From Rachycentron canadum (lineage: Eukaryota; Chordata; Actinopteri; Carangiformes; Rachycentridae): DNA of 64,000 nt. The stretch is taken from the NCBI GenBank assembly GCA_038496675.1, contig CM076651.1, positions 11,652,652-11,716,651 of the forward strand. The letters are read 5' to 3'. The translations under genes and the position numbers were made by a program. This document shows positions 40,381-62,900 of this stretch, piece after piece (position 1 is the stretch's first letter; each line of letters starts with the position of its first letter). Below the pieces are notes generated by a model, which had not been told where the DNA came from, did not search any database, and saw only the letters and a list, made by a program, of their open reading frames with translations.

Positions 40381-40416
<36 letters not shown>
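40381..40416 (+). repeat. (CA)n microsatellite
   Basis: About 18 CA units followed by C-rich sequence, within the b4galt5 first intron. Confidence 0.97.
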
Positions 40417-40417
<1 letters not shown>

Positions 40418-41697
40418 GCACACACAACCCCCCACCCCATCCCCGCTTTGCTTTGGCAATTAACTGCACATTGATAGCTCAGCAGTGGGAGGTGATCGGT
40501 CCCATTCTGCTAGCTTCCTGATAAGAGCTGAAAGGCGTTTTTTTTCTTCTTTCCTACCAGCAGAATTGGTTTTTGTATGCACAAGACACGTCACACAAAC
40601 TGTATATAGAAGGGTTGCTTTCAGGGTTTCAAAACTGTCACTCTTAAAGAGGGTTATTTTTACTTCCACTGCATATTACTGACACCCACTGATTCCAGGA
40701 AGTGGGGCACTATGGATGCAGTAACTGTATGTCATCAGTGAATTCTGATGAAGGCACATCCACAAATACAAAGACTGAGACATTCTACATTTTATCCATA
40801 CAATACTGAATGTGTATCATGTCATTATCAATAATGCAATGCTGTAAATTGGCCATACATGATGTATTAGCCCACTGCAACACCTTATTGGAAAGTCAAC
40901 AGGCAATTACTCAAAACTTTAGCACTAAATTCCTCACAATGAACTGGATCAACTGCTGTAATCTGAGTGTATTGGTCTATTGAGGATGTCTAGGATTGGA
41001 ATGAGATGGGGGATAGAGGTTATAGATTTCTGATTGGATGTTTTTTTTAACACATAAAGCAGGGTGTTTTTTTTTAATGATTATTGGATTTCAACTGAAG
41101 GGACAAGTGCGTATTACCTCCTCTGACCCTCTGTAAGTGATGCAGAGAAACCCTGAGGCTACCGTGGATCGATGCTCAGGGCAAAATCATTTGTCACCAT
41201 ATCGCCATACACTATATACTACCATACACTGTATATCCTGAAAATATACTGTAAGTGGTCATGCAAAAATACATGCATGGGTCATTTCTGGGAAAAAAAG
41301 GTGGTGTGTGAATTAGTTTGATATTCAAGACTAAATTCTTTCTGTCTACTCAACATGAGCCAATCAAAACCATTTGTACTATTGCACAAACACACGCATG
41401 CACACACACCTCCATTATCAAAAACCACTAACCAGTTTGTTTTTTCTATGTGCTCTATATGCTCTCTGTTTGACACATTTCAAAAAGAGAGCATATAGAG
41501 CATTTTAGAGTCAAACGCTGATCCCTAAAGACTGACTGAGTTTATTTGAGTATTTTAACAAAAATACCCAGAAGCTAAACCAATCCTCAGGGGATTATTT
41601 TATTAAAATACTGAGCAAAACCCTAGGCAGTCTTAGTTCAGTACTTGGACAAAAAACCAGAGCTCTATGTGAACTCACACAACTGTTAATAGATTCT

Positions 41698-41698
<1 letters not shown>

Positions 41699-41746
<48 letters not shown>
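41699..41746 (+). repeat. (CA)n microsatellite abutting an assembly gap
   Basis: About 24 CA units that run directly into the N block at 41747. The array probably caused the assembly break, so its real length is unknown. Confidence 0.97.
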
Positions 41747-42246
41747 NNNNNNNNNNNNNNNNNNNNNNNNNNNNNNNNNNNNNNNNNNNNNNNNNNNNNN
41801 NNNNNNNNNNNNNNNNNNNNNNNNNNNNNNNNNNNNNNNNNNNNNNNNNNNNNNNNNNNNNNNNNNNNNNNNNNNNNNNNNNNNNNNNNNNNNNNNNNNN
41901 NNNNNNNNNNNNNNNNNNNNNNNNNNNNNNNNNNNNNNNNNNNNNNNNNNNNNNNNNNNNNNNNNNNNNNNNNNNNNNNNNNNNNNNNNNNNNNNNNNNN
42001 NNNNNNNNNNNNNNNNNNNNNNNNNNNNNNNNNNNNNNNNNNNNNNNNNNNNNNNNNNNNNNNNNNNNNNNNNNNNNNNNNNNNNNNNNNNNNNNNNNNN
42101 NNNNNNNNNNNNNNNNNNNNNNNNNNNNNNNNNNNNNNNNNNNNNNNNNNNNNNNNNNNNNNNNNNNNNNNNNNNNNNNNNNNNNNNNNNNNNNNNNNNN
42201 NNNNNNNNNNNNNNNNNNNNNNNNNNNNNNNNNNNNNNNNNNNNNN
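41747..42246. other. Assembly gap (500 N)
   Basis: Placeholder gap of exactly 500 N inside the b4galt5 first intron, between the candidate 5' exon (42746 and up) and the first stem exon (37856). It could hide the exon encoding the membrane anchor. Confidence 0.99.
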
Positions 42247-42629
42247 TTGTGACACTTGTGGATCATGGTCCATAGTCGTGTTTTTTTTTTTTTTCTTTCT
42301 TTTGTGGACACCTTTCATTTGTTGATTTTTTTTTCTGCAGGTCTGCTTTAGAGGGTATTTTAAAAAAAATCACAACCAAATAGAAGAGAAGTCCCAAATG
42401 TCACATCGGCCACAAATGTGGAAAACCATTTTTTACATGTTACAAGTTTGATCCACAAATACGCAAATGTTGACACATACGCTTTGTGTTATAGACACAA
42501 GTTAAAAAAAAAAAAAAAAAAGAAGAAAAACAGAAGAAAAAATCCAGTTTGTGGATAGTGATCATTTTGTGCATCATAGTGCACATCTGTCCTCTATGGG
42601 CTACAAATAAACAAGTACATAAAAATTTC

Positions 42630-43150
42630 CATACAACGCGCCCCAGCTCTCGTCGCTTTCCAGCCGTTCGGGGTGTAAATTTTAATGTTTTCTATCAGCT
42701 CATTTGCTGCGTAAATACGCACCAGATGTTAAAAACCTCACTTACCATTTATCATGTTCTTCTGCAGGCTCCTCAGGCGAGCAAACCCATCTCTACCAGT
42801 ACCTGCAAGAGCCAATGAATTACTCCTGATCCGGTGGCGTTCATTGTATCCAAACCACCGTTTTTCAGGATTTTTTTTTTTTTTTTTAAACACTTCTGGC
42901 AGACCGGCAAACGGCGGCGGACAGACTTCCGATTAAGTGTTCCGTGATTTCCAGCATCAACAAAGTCACCGCTGCTCCAATTTCCTTCCCCGTCATGGAT
43001 TGCTGACGCTGGGTTTAGGATTTCACCAAACTCCAGTCCGATCAAGTCGGGGAAAACGTCTGCAATCGATCACTTGCCTTATCATGTCGGGTTTGTTACA
43101 AAGACGTGATGGCGAGGAGGAGCGGTGTGGAAGAGCCAGTGTAATTTAAA
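42630..43150 (-). promoter_or_regulatory. CpG-richer region, likely b4galt5 promoter
   Basis: CpG dinucleotides are clearly more frequent here than in neighbouring DNA (for example ACGCGCC, CTCGTCGC, CGTTCGG, ACGGCGGCGG), as expected at the 5' end of a widely expressed gene on the minus strand. No TATA box stands out. Confidence 0.4.
42746..43090 (-). other. b4galt5: Candidate b4galt5 first exon / 5' leader
   Basis: Minus-strand segment ending in a consensus donor (AAATG, then GTAAGT) at 42746. The frame ending AAC ATG ATA AAT G joins in phase to the b4galt5 exon at 37856 (giving M-I-N-V-N-E-Y). That frame is open back to a TAA near 42930 and its only ATG is the one three codons before the donor. 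It does not encode a hydrophobic anchor. It is therefore either an untranslated leader exon spliced to an anchor exon hidden in the gap, or an alternative first exon giving an anchorless protein. The upstream boundary is a guess based on CpG-rich sequence. The A17 run at 42871-42887 could carry a length error. Confidence 0.45.
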
Positions 43151-44279
43151 GAGCATATATCTTCAGAAGATGCGTCCTCTAGGCTACTGAGCGAGCTGCA
43201 AAAAACCACCGTCAGATAAGAAAAGATCGTAAGAAACGATGCTTGATGGTTATTATTTTCAGTCCACCCTAACCTGAGGATACAGTGACACCCCATACAG
43301 GACCACCACAGTGCATGGGAACTGCATGGGAGGAGGGAAAATATCCTGAAAAAGAAAGCAACTGTGCAACTGTGGGGAATTCAAATGACAACAAACCACT
43401 TTATAAGTTAACTTTTTTGGGAGAAACAGGGAATGGTGCAATAAACTTTGTGTTTATTGGATTCATGCAAAGTATTTTTAAACACATTAAGTGAGCTGGG
43501 TAAAAAATACCAGATCATTACAATTAACTTGGAAAAAACAAAACAAAACATAATAATCCCTGACAAAAAGTTTATATACACTGTCATATTTTGTTGAATA
43601 GACAGAGCCAAATCTACTCTTCTGACATATCCACATGGACAAGACATGAAAATAAAGTTCCTCTAAAATACAATGTTTGGATATTTTGTAAACAAACATT
43701 TGTAGGCAACAGCCCATCACTTGAAGGGCTCTGTCCAAACAGAAAGGTTGAAGGTGGAATCAACCTGAGTGTGTTTTGGTATATTCCTCTCATTCAGTGA
43801 CTACTGAAAGTATTAATTTCCATTTTTCCACTGCTTTCTCTTTTTCATGTTTATTCTCTCACAATTTTCACACAACCACAATGACTGAAATTTTAATTCT
43901 GACACCAATCAGCAGAAAAAAACAAAACGTCAAAAAAAGTCAAAGTGATGAACAAACAAATCCACATTCAGTAAAAACATAAAACTGTCTGCTTGTAACC
44001 TTTACCCTACTTTAAATTTGTAATGTAGCCAATTATTATCAGACTCTTATAAACTGCATGAAGATCATGTGTTTGAATTCCAAAAAAATTCCAAAAACCC
44101 AACAGCATGGGGATAATTTGTGTTGGTGGGGTGTGGTTTTGTTGCGTTTGAATTCAAGCTGCTTATACCTATCACATCAAACAGTTAATTTAGCAACAAC
44201 ACACTGTGTGTGGGAAAAACCTGAACTACTATCAGTGTTTGCCTGAAGGCAGGTGGGAGACTGAAAAAAGAAACACTAT
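43151..44279. other. Intergenic DNA between b4galt5 and prpf6
   Basis: AT-rich, with no coding exon recognised. Parts near 43560-43650 (GACAGAGCCAAATC, TCTGACATATCCACATGGAC) have the look of decayed DNA-transposon sequence, but I cannot place them in a family. Confidence 0.4.
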
Positions 44280-44758
44280 CATACCAGCCCATGTTTTGTC
44301 TCCACCTTAATGCATGATGGTAGCTTTACCATAATATCTTACAGGTCCTGAAAGGCTACTAAAGATTGAGGGTACGATGGCTGTAGCGAAATACAAACAA
44401 ATCCTAAAGGGCAACCTGGAGCATTCTGCAACAAATGGAAAGGAAAAGGTTTATTTGCCAATAAGACTAAGGCATCAATAATAAAGACAAATGCGCCCAA
44501 ACCTCAATCCATCTAAGGACATAGGAAAGTTGTTTACTGACAGTGCTGATGCACCTGGAAAGACCACAAAAAGATGATTTAATTTCTGCTGCTACATATT
44601 CACAAGGAATGATTTTGAATTTCATACTGGTGCTTTCACCTATACTTTGACACTGAATCATAATTTTTTTGTTGGCAAGTAAAACAACTGTAATTTAAGC
44701 TTGTGAAACAATAAAACATGAAAAAGGTAAAGGGGTACGAATGAATACTTTGGATGTT
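44280..44758 (+). mobile_element. Decayed Tc1-like transposon fragment (salmonid-type)
   Basis: The block at 44344-44435 reads as a worn Tc1 transposase segment: LLKIEG, then AKYKQILKGNLEHSA, equivalent to the family's VRVEGKMNRAKYRQIL region. The right end, AAAACATGAAAAAGGTAAAG followed by GGGTACGAATGAATACTTTG (44714-44753), matches the characteristic right terminus of the Tc1 group first described in salmonids (AAGGGGTCTGAATACTTT). The segment between is shortened and no left inverted repeat is visible. It lies just downstream of the prpf6 stop codon, antisense to the gene. Confidence 0.7.
44450..44455 (-). terminator. Candidate prpf6 polyadenylation hexamer
   Basis: AATAAA on the minus strand, 421 bases downstream of the prpf6 stop codon and inside the decayed Tc1 fragment. 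It is the clearest canonical hexamer I noted in the proximal 3' flank; use is not shown. Confidence 0.3.
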
Positions 44759-44875
44759 CCAGAGACGTCCACGTCCAGGTAGAGAAGAACAGTTGCGCTT
44801 GTCCATAGCTGCTCCCTGTGAAATTTGTGACTGCCAGAGACCTCCAGGTATTTTCAGTCCAAAATGTGCCCAGTC

Positions 44876-55749
<10,874 letters not shown>

Positions 55750-55860
55750 CGTTGCACCGACGACGAGGAGGAGCAAAGCCGGATAAACAACAGTCGCACT
55801 TCCGCTAGCGCCAACCAGCGGCGCCGTCCTCCTGGAAGTGTTTTTTGTGACAGCGCCCCC
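55750..55860 (-). promoter_or_regulatory. prpf6 promoter / 5' leader with ETS motifs
   Basis: GC- and CpG-rich sequence directly upstream of the prpf6 start codon. On the minus strand GCGGAAGTG (55805-55797) is a near-consensus ETS/GABP site, and GGAAGTG also appears on the plus strand at 55834-55840. TATA-less CpG promoters with ETS sites are typical of housekeeping genes such as splicing factors. The transcription start is not defined by sequence alone. Confidence 0.6.
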
Positions 55861-58800
55861 GCAGGACAGACTGGTTAGTGTCCATTCTCGTTTCTCTTGT
55901 CTTCTCAGTTCAATCTTATCTACCTATCTATCTACCTATTGTCTTTTCAGTTGTCGGCGTGAGTCATTCAACGTGGTCATTGTTCGCCTCTCTCTGTCTT
56001 ATTGGGATTGAAAGTATTTCTTAAGCATGTTTATCATGTTTCATGGTGATTTCAGTCGCTCACAGAAGCCACAGGAGGGCGCCACATCCTGAATAATATC
56101 AATAAAATGGGATTTATAGATTGGTTTTCCTAATAGGATCCATTGAGTTAATATCTGTCTTCACATTTATGTGTCTTGCATGAATTAACATCATTATATA
56201 TAAGAAATAATAAGAAGAATAAGAAATTCCCCCGATTTTCTTTTTTTTCTCCAAATTTTTTTCTTTTTTTATGTTATTTGTACTTTACTGTAATATTCAC
56301 AAAATTCATTTTCCAAAAGGCATTAGTAAACAGTATAATATGCTATTTGAGCCTTTTATGATTTCAGAATTTCATTTCTTCCCTTGATTCTTGTCTTGAG
56401 AGTCCTAAATTGACCTATGGACCCAGTCATGGCACATATAAAGCTGACATTTGTTTAAAGCAACGATCGTGCCCTGAGGGTTGCATATTGCCCAACTTTG
56501 ATGGACCCTATGAATCCCATTCTATATTTTCTGGGCTTTGCTATAGCTTCTACATTTGAAATGATCAGTGCATACCACGTAGTAAAACCACTGAACTGAA
56601 GTACACTCCACTCTATGTGCCAGTAGTTAATGAAATAATTAATCTACCCCCAGGCCATTTTCTTAGAAAGGATTTTTTCCTGCAGACAATCAGTTGAGCC
56701 ATTTACAGTGATTTCAGTGTATTTCTGACAGATAATAGTATGTTACAGCACCATGCATGTTGCAGAATCTGTATTCAAACATGAGACTGGAGATGGCAAT
56801 AAAAGTAATTACATTCTAACATGACATTTCTGGGTTTTATCACGTGAGATGAAGTGAGGCCGTATATCAATTAGCCTCAATCACGTTTAACTTCACCCAT
56901 CCATAGTCTGTGCTTCGGCCCAGCCCTTTACATTTTTCTTCATTTACATTGTCTGGAGGGCAGACATTAGTTCTCTCCTGGGAGAAGATGTTATGATGAA
57001 AATGGACTGTCAGGTACATTAGAAGACATATAGCTCACACAGCGAAGGACCAATTTATACATGAAGTGTGATTTCATCCAGCTATTGCATTGCATTGCTT
57101 ATTTTACTTTCTTATCATTATGTGTATGATCATTTCATTTTAGCTTATTGATTTTTATGATCATTTTTGCAATAAGGGGGAGACAGTCAAAACAGGTTAC
57201 TTGTCTGCATGCTCATCATAGTACTGACCCACAGATGAGTGATCCAGGTCAGTCTCTTTAGTGTTCAATAAATCATTAATTATACTGGCCAATATTAACA
57301 ACACAACAATCCTTCAAAGCCTAGTCCAAGCACACATGTGGCCAACCTGATTTGCACAAGAATGGATGCATTTATCTCTGCTGTGACTAATACATGAGTG
57401 GCAGCAACAATGTTACATTCAAATGTCCAAATTAAGAATTCCACAAAAGGTGACAACCTGAATTTGTATAACAAAAGTGTGTTTCCATAATCATAAACAC
57501 ATTTGATAGAGATCAACCAACCTCCACCAAAAACATAAAAGCAAGAGTGCATTAAAATCATCTGAAACTGTGGTGGCTGTGGCAGCAGAAGATAGCTGAT
57601 ATCTGCTTGGGGGTTGTGAAGGCAGACTCAGTAACTGTGGTCTCGCCTAAGCTCATACTATAATCATTCCCTTTGATGTGCTGCCATAAAACATTTGGCA
57701 ATGCTTCCTGTAAATGCAGCTGTGAGCTGGATACAGTGTCTAGAATGAAGAAACTAGTTTATCTGCATATATTATCAACAAATTGGTATCATGATACAGA
57801 GGATATGCTGCTTTCATTGTTGACATTGATACTGGGTTATTTACACAATGTGTAATACTTTGTGATATGTCGATACATTGATATGTTAGAAAATGTATGA
57901 ATGGTGTATTGAAATGTGCTATATACAAGCCAAATTGTAGTGTGTGGTTGTGTCTATTTCTGTGTAGCATACAGTAATCTGCATGTTTCAGCATGTTTAT
58001 CCATTCATGTGTGTGCTAGTTTGCATGGATGCATGACTCAATTTAATCTGTTTGTTCAGGAGAACCACTGTCCTAACAGATGTTCATAAAGTGATAATAA
58101 ACATAGAATGTAGCCGGGGCTGTATGGATGCAGCAGAAGTAGTCTTTAGGAGGATACCAAGAATTAAAAGGTCAAATATATGCCACATGCATGGATCCTC
58201 TGCTTGAGAGAATAATGCAGTTTGCAATAAAGAGGCACAGGAGTATGTTGACATAACAGGTTTATTGCTATATTTCCATGCATCACCTACAAACACACAC
58301 CTACATACAAAAAGAAACACAGACACATCATTCACACTGCCTGAGCTGCATTGTGAGTTAATTTTAGCTCATTACTTTCAACAATGCAATGTGGATGAAG
58401 AAGAATAAGAAGACGGGAAAAAAAAAAAAAAACACAAAATAGGACACGGACATCATCATTTTTCACTATTACACACACATGCTAAACTCAATTACTGTCT
58501 CCTAGCTGAAAGCCGACTGTGAGCACAAAGCCTGACTTCATACATATTATAAAGTCCTGGGAGGCCTAATGATTTATTTAGCATTAATTGCTGATTGTGT
58601 ATCATTCTAAAACAAAGCAAAATGCCCTTGTCAAAGGACAACAGTAAATTGCTATTAGGGCCTTCCTTTAGGAGTGGGTAGTGGGTAACTAGAGTGGTTT
58701 TGGGCAGCAGATGCTCAAATGGAATTTCATTGATCCACTGAGCTTAGTGTGACAACAAAGCTTTGAATAAGGACAGTCTGGTAATTAGTCTAGGGCAGGA

Positions 58801-59382
58801 TCTGAGACATTGTACAAAGGAGAAAAAGATGGTGGATTTTGTCTTGTGAATACTAATGCAGTAACAAACGTGACATATGTGCATTGTGGGTCAATCACAT
58901 TGGAAATGCTTCATTAGATTAATTGCCCTGTAAAGAAAAATAACCCTTCCACTCGTCTCTTTAAGCAGCACTGAGGTCACCTTGACTCTGTGTGAGAGGA
59001 CTTCTATGGCAGAGGCTTACAGAGGCACTAAACACTAAGCTCAGATCAGTGACAAATAGTTGATCTATTCTCTGGCAATAGCATGTGGTTTATGTTTCAC
59101 TTGCATATTACATTACTTATAAGGATTTATTCAGTGTGGGAGAAGAAAGTGGAGCAAGTGAATGACACTCATGCTGGTTTAGTAAGAGGTTTTCATATTT
59201 TTCACATTAAAAGTTTGACAGCTAACATGAGCCAGAGTGGAGTTGATTTGTCTCCCTGACAGCTGAGGAGATAAATGAGATTATTGACTAAAGCTGTTAT
59301 CCTGACCTGTTGTTTGACTGAGACTGGTATTTGACTGCATTATTCTGATACAATGGATGACACCACAATGCACTTTTTTTGC
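55861..59382. other. Intergenic DNA upstream of prpf6
   Basis: About 3.5 kb, AT-rich, without a recognised exon. A short TCTA/CCTA patch sits at 55918-55940, and TAAT-rich segments (56865-56910, 58545-58660, 58880-58945) look like possible conserved noncoding DNA. A 15-base A run is at 58418-58432. Confidence 0.5.
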
Positions 59383-59422
59383 AGGAGAGGAGAGGAGAGG
59401 AGAGGAGAGGAGAGGAGAGGAG
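59383..59422 (+). repeat. (AGGAG)n satellite abutting a gap
   Basis: About eight units of the pentamer AGGAG/GAGAG running directly into N. The real array length is unknown. Confidence 0.96.
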
Positions 59423-59922
59423 NNNNNNNNNNNNNNNNNNNNNNNNNNNNNNNNNNNNNNNNNNNNNNNNNNNNNNNNNNNNNNNNNNNNNNNNNNNNNN
59501 NNNNNNNNNNNNNNNNNNNNNNNNNNNNNNNNNNNNNNNNNNNNNNNNNNNNNNNNNNNNNNNNNNNNNNNNNNNNNNNNNNNNNNNNNNNNNNNNNNNN
59601 NNNNNNNNNNNNNNNNNNNNNNNNNNNNNNNNNNNNNNNNNNNNNNNNNNNNNNNNNNNNNNNNNNNNNNNNNNNNNNNNNNNNNNNNNNNNNNNNNNNN
59701 NNNNNNNNNNNNNNNNNNNNNNNNNNNNNNNNNNNNNNNNNNNNNNNNNNNNNNNNNNNNNNNNNNNNNNNNNNNNNNNNNNNNNNNNNNNNNNNNNNNN
59801 NNNNNNNNNNNNNNNNNNNNNNNNNNNNNNNNNNNNNNNNNNNNNNNNNNNNNNNNNNNNNNNNNNNNNNNNNNNNNNNNNNNNNNNNNNNNNNNNNNNN
59901 NNNNNNNNNNNNNNNNNNNNNN
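59423..59922. other. Assembly gap (500 N)
   Basis: Placeholder gap of exactly 500 N between an AGGAG array and a TCTA array, so at least two different tandem arrays meet or continue inside it. Confidence 0.99.
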
Positions 59923-59973
<51 letters not shown>

Positions 59974-59993
59974 GTATGTCTGTCTGTCTGTCT
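59923..59993 (+). repeat. (TCTA)n / (TCTG)n tetranucleotide repeat
   Basis: About eleven TCTA units leaving the gap, then a TCTG section. It produces artificial Ser-Ile-Tyr-Leu reading frames. Confidence 0.97.
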
Positions 59994-62900
59994 ATATTGT
60001 ACTGAGTAAGGCCTTGAGTAAGGTGCAGTACATTCTTGAGAGGAGATATGCTGGATTTTGATTGATGGATTCTGACATTGAAATTGTCCTCTCCATTAAA
60101 GTGTAAAAATTACCCAGAATGCTTATACTACAATAGAACCATTTACCCTGGCCAGAATTCCCACTTGAGTTCCCTGTATTAACTGTAACATATTCATTAG
60201 TCCACAGATCACTCATGGCTATGAGGGTCATGTTCTGCCATATTAGCCATGTATAGAAAATAATGAGTAATGCACAGAGAGAGTAGCACTGGATAAAAAT
60301 GCAATTGTATTCTGCACACACAAACCCGCATTGTTCAAAAACAGACACAGCTGAATAATTCATTTACGTTCACTCTGTATAACACATATTCTCATAAACA
60401 TGCATGTATGTAAATTCCCACACGTGCTAACACGGATTTATTTATGCCCACATTGTATACAGCACTCATATGTTGCATCAGCACAGAAAATGCAGATGTC
60501 TGTGCTGTCCTTAAAACCCAGTGTTGCTGTGGATACTGCGTAGGCTTTGGCCCCTTCCCCATCTCCCCACCTAAAAGTAACGGTGTGATCAGCAACAAGA
60601 ATCTTGCCGTCACCTCAGTCCATTACTCTGTCTGCTGCGATCCTTAACAGTCTTCAGTATCTGTCCTCTACTACAAAAGGACAGCCAGCTCTCCCTGAGT
60701 TACATTTGATCTTGTCAAAGTCACTCTTCACATTGCCAAACCTGATGAGTGGCTACAACCCAAGAGGCAGAAGCCTGTCTCACACTGGAGTACTTAGTTT
60801 CCTTTTGTGTGTGTGTGTTTGTTTGTGTGTGGTTCTGTCTATCTTTGTCCCAGTGGATCATCTCAAATGTATTCTTGCAGCCACATGTGTGACAGAGGTC
60901 GTGGCAGCAACACTATTTTTGTTTTTCTTCATTTTTAATTTTTTTTTCAGTCTTATAAACCCCCCCTGCTTAATGCCCAGTTGACTGAAGATTGAAGTGA
61001 GAAGAGCTGGAAATGAGTCCACATCTGAAACAGTATAAAACATACAGCGAAACCCCCAAGTGGAGCATTCATAGTGAAAATCTGGGGAAAAAGAAGTTTT
61101 TTCATCTGTCCATCATCCTCCACTTGTCAAAACTTTTGAAGAGATCAGGAACACGGGGTGCTCAAAGTGTTAAAGACAGCTTGAATATGTCTGACTTCCT
61201 AAATAATGTACTGTAAGCCTAGCTTTGAAAAATATTGAGAACTGAGTCATGTTATTACGATAAAAATATCTATAAATTATCACCATTCCTCTCTGCTTTG
61301 CATTTTGCAAGCAGAATTTGAGTTTTACTCTTCTTTACTTGATGGCTTTGTTAGAAAAAAAAAAAAAAAAAAAAAAAAGCCAGAAGGCAACAACTGCTTT
61401 ACCAGACAGACCTGCCCTGATTAGTGCTGTGCACCCTTATTAACCTTCAGTGATTACTTCTCATCATCACCATTAGGATGCTGTGGAGTTACAGGTATTC
61501 AAGCAATCATCCAAGAAGATTCCCAACTCCTAGTACAAAAGAAACACAAGACAAGTATCCTCAAAACGAGATTGGTTTCATTTGGCAAAAAATAGTGAGT
61601 TGTTATTTTGTGAGGCACAAGATTTAATGACACTCCAGATTAAGCAAACTGATAGAATCAGAGACCTATATCCTGCTTTCCTCGTTCTCTGTGAAGGACT
61701 TCTCTGACCAAACATCTGCAAAATGATTTGTGTGATCCTTGATATTTACTATGTTTGATTGCCTATGTTGGGTAATTGGATGCACAGGGGCCACTGGAAT
61801 GAGAACTGAACGCTCTATTAATCTCACTTAGAAGCATTAAAGATGAGTCACACAGAATAGGAAAGGAGAAGAGTGGAGACACGAAATGCTCTTTTCACCT
61901 TGGACTCACCAAAAGTTTTGTCTTACAGAAAGGAATAAAGCCGTGTGTGTATGCTGTGTCTGTCTGTGTTGAATCTAGTGGCGTAATTAAGAATTTCAGG
62001 AACACTGATGAGTTGTTTTTTTTTTTTTTTCAACTGTACCAAGCCCAGATTGGCCACCATTCTTTAATTTATAGTATTATTGCATTAAAACTGTTCCTTT
62101 TCTTTACATGATAAACAACAAAAGTATCAGCATCAGCATAAACAAATCCAGTGTCAGTAATTAAATTCTCAAACAACTCTACATGTACCTTGGTCCATCA
62201 CCACATCAGATAATAAAATCATCTACACTGGCAATTGGAAGCTGGAGTCGCCTTAAAGGACCCACAGTATTAATTAAGTTTTGCTCGGGCTACATCACAA
62301 ACATTAACATTAATAGCTGCTTACTTAACAGTCTAGAGAAGAAGCTGCAAGATCAGCATTAACTTCATTTGTTTACTTACCAAAAGCTGTCTCCAGTTGC
62401 AGAAAGCAACACCAATGTTAACTCGAGTCTCCACCACGTCTTTTCTATGACTGAAGTTAGGATGCTCACCAGCTAGCCCAGGCCTGTCTACTACGCAGCT
62501 GGCGTGGCTTAAATTAAGCACAGCTTGTGGTCACTTCACAGGTTTACCTGCTCTTGTTCTATTAAACATTTATATAGATGTAATAAACATGCAAAAGCCC
62601 AAGTCAGAGCTCTTGTATTGTGCCAGTACCACTTGACGGTGTTACCCTTATAGAGTCTGTTTTAAATTATATATCTACCGTTTGCCATGTTGGACCCATG
62701 ACAGTACTTGTATGAATGATCTGTGAAAGAGGTGTTTAGATTGAAGCTAGAAAAAACCATCCTTTGAATTTCATTCCTAGCCTTGTAAAGTAAAGTATGC
62801 TGTCGTATGGATGTGTGTGTTTGTGTGTTGCTCTGAAAAGGTTAACTGAGTGTGTCCCTCTGGCTCTTTGTTCAACACTGACTGTGAGTGATTAAGGGAA

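Noticed and set aside
41595..42318. Open frames of more than 200 codons across the second gap
   Set aside because: Made of N plus a CA microsatellite read as Val-Cys; not coding.
59353..60061. Open frames of more than 200 codons across the third gap
   Set aside because: AGGAG and TCTA arrays flanking N give artificial Arg-Gly-Glu and Ser-Ile-Tyr-Leu strings.
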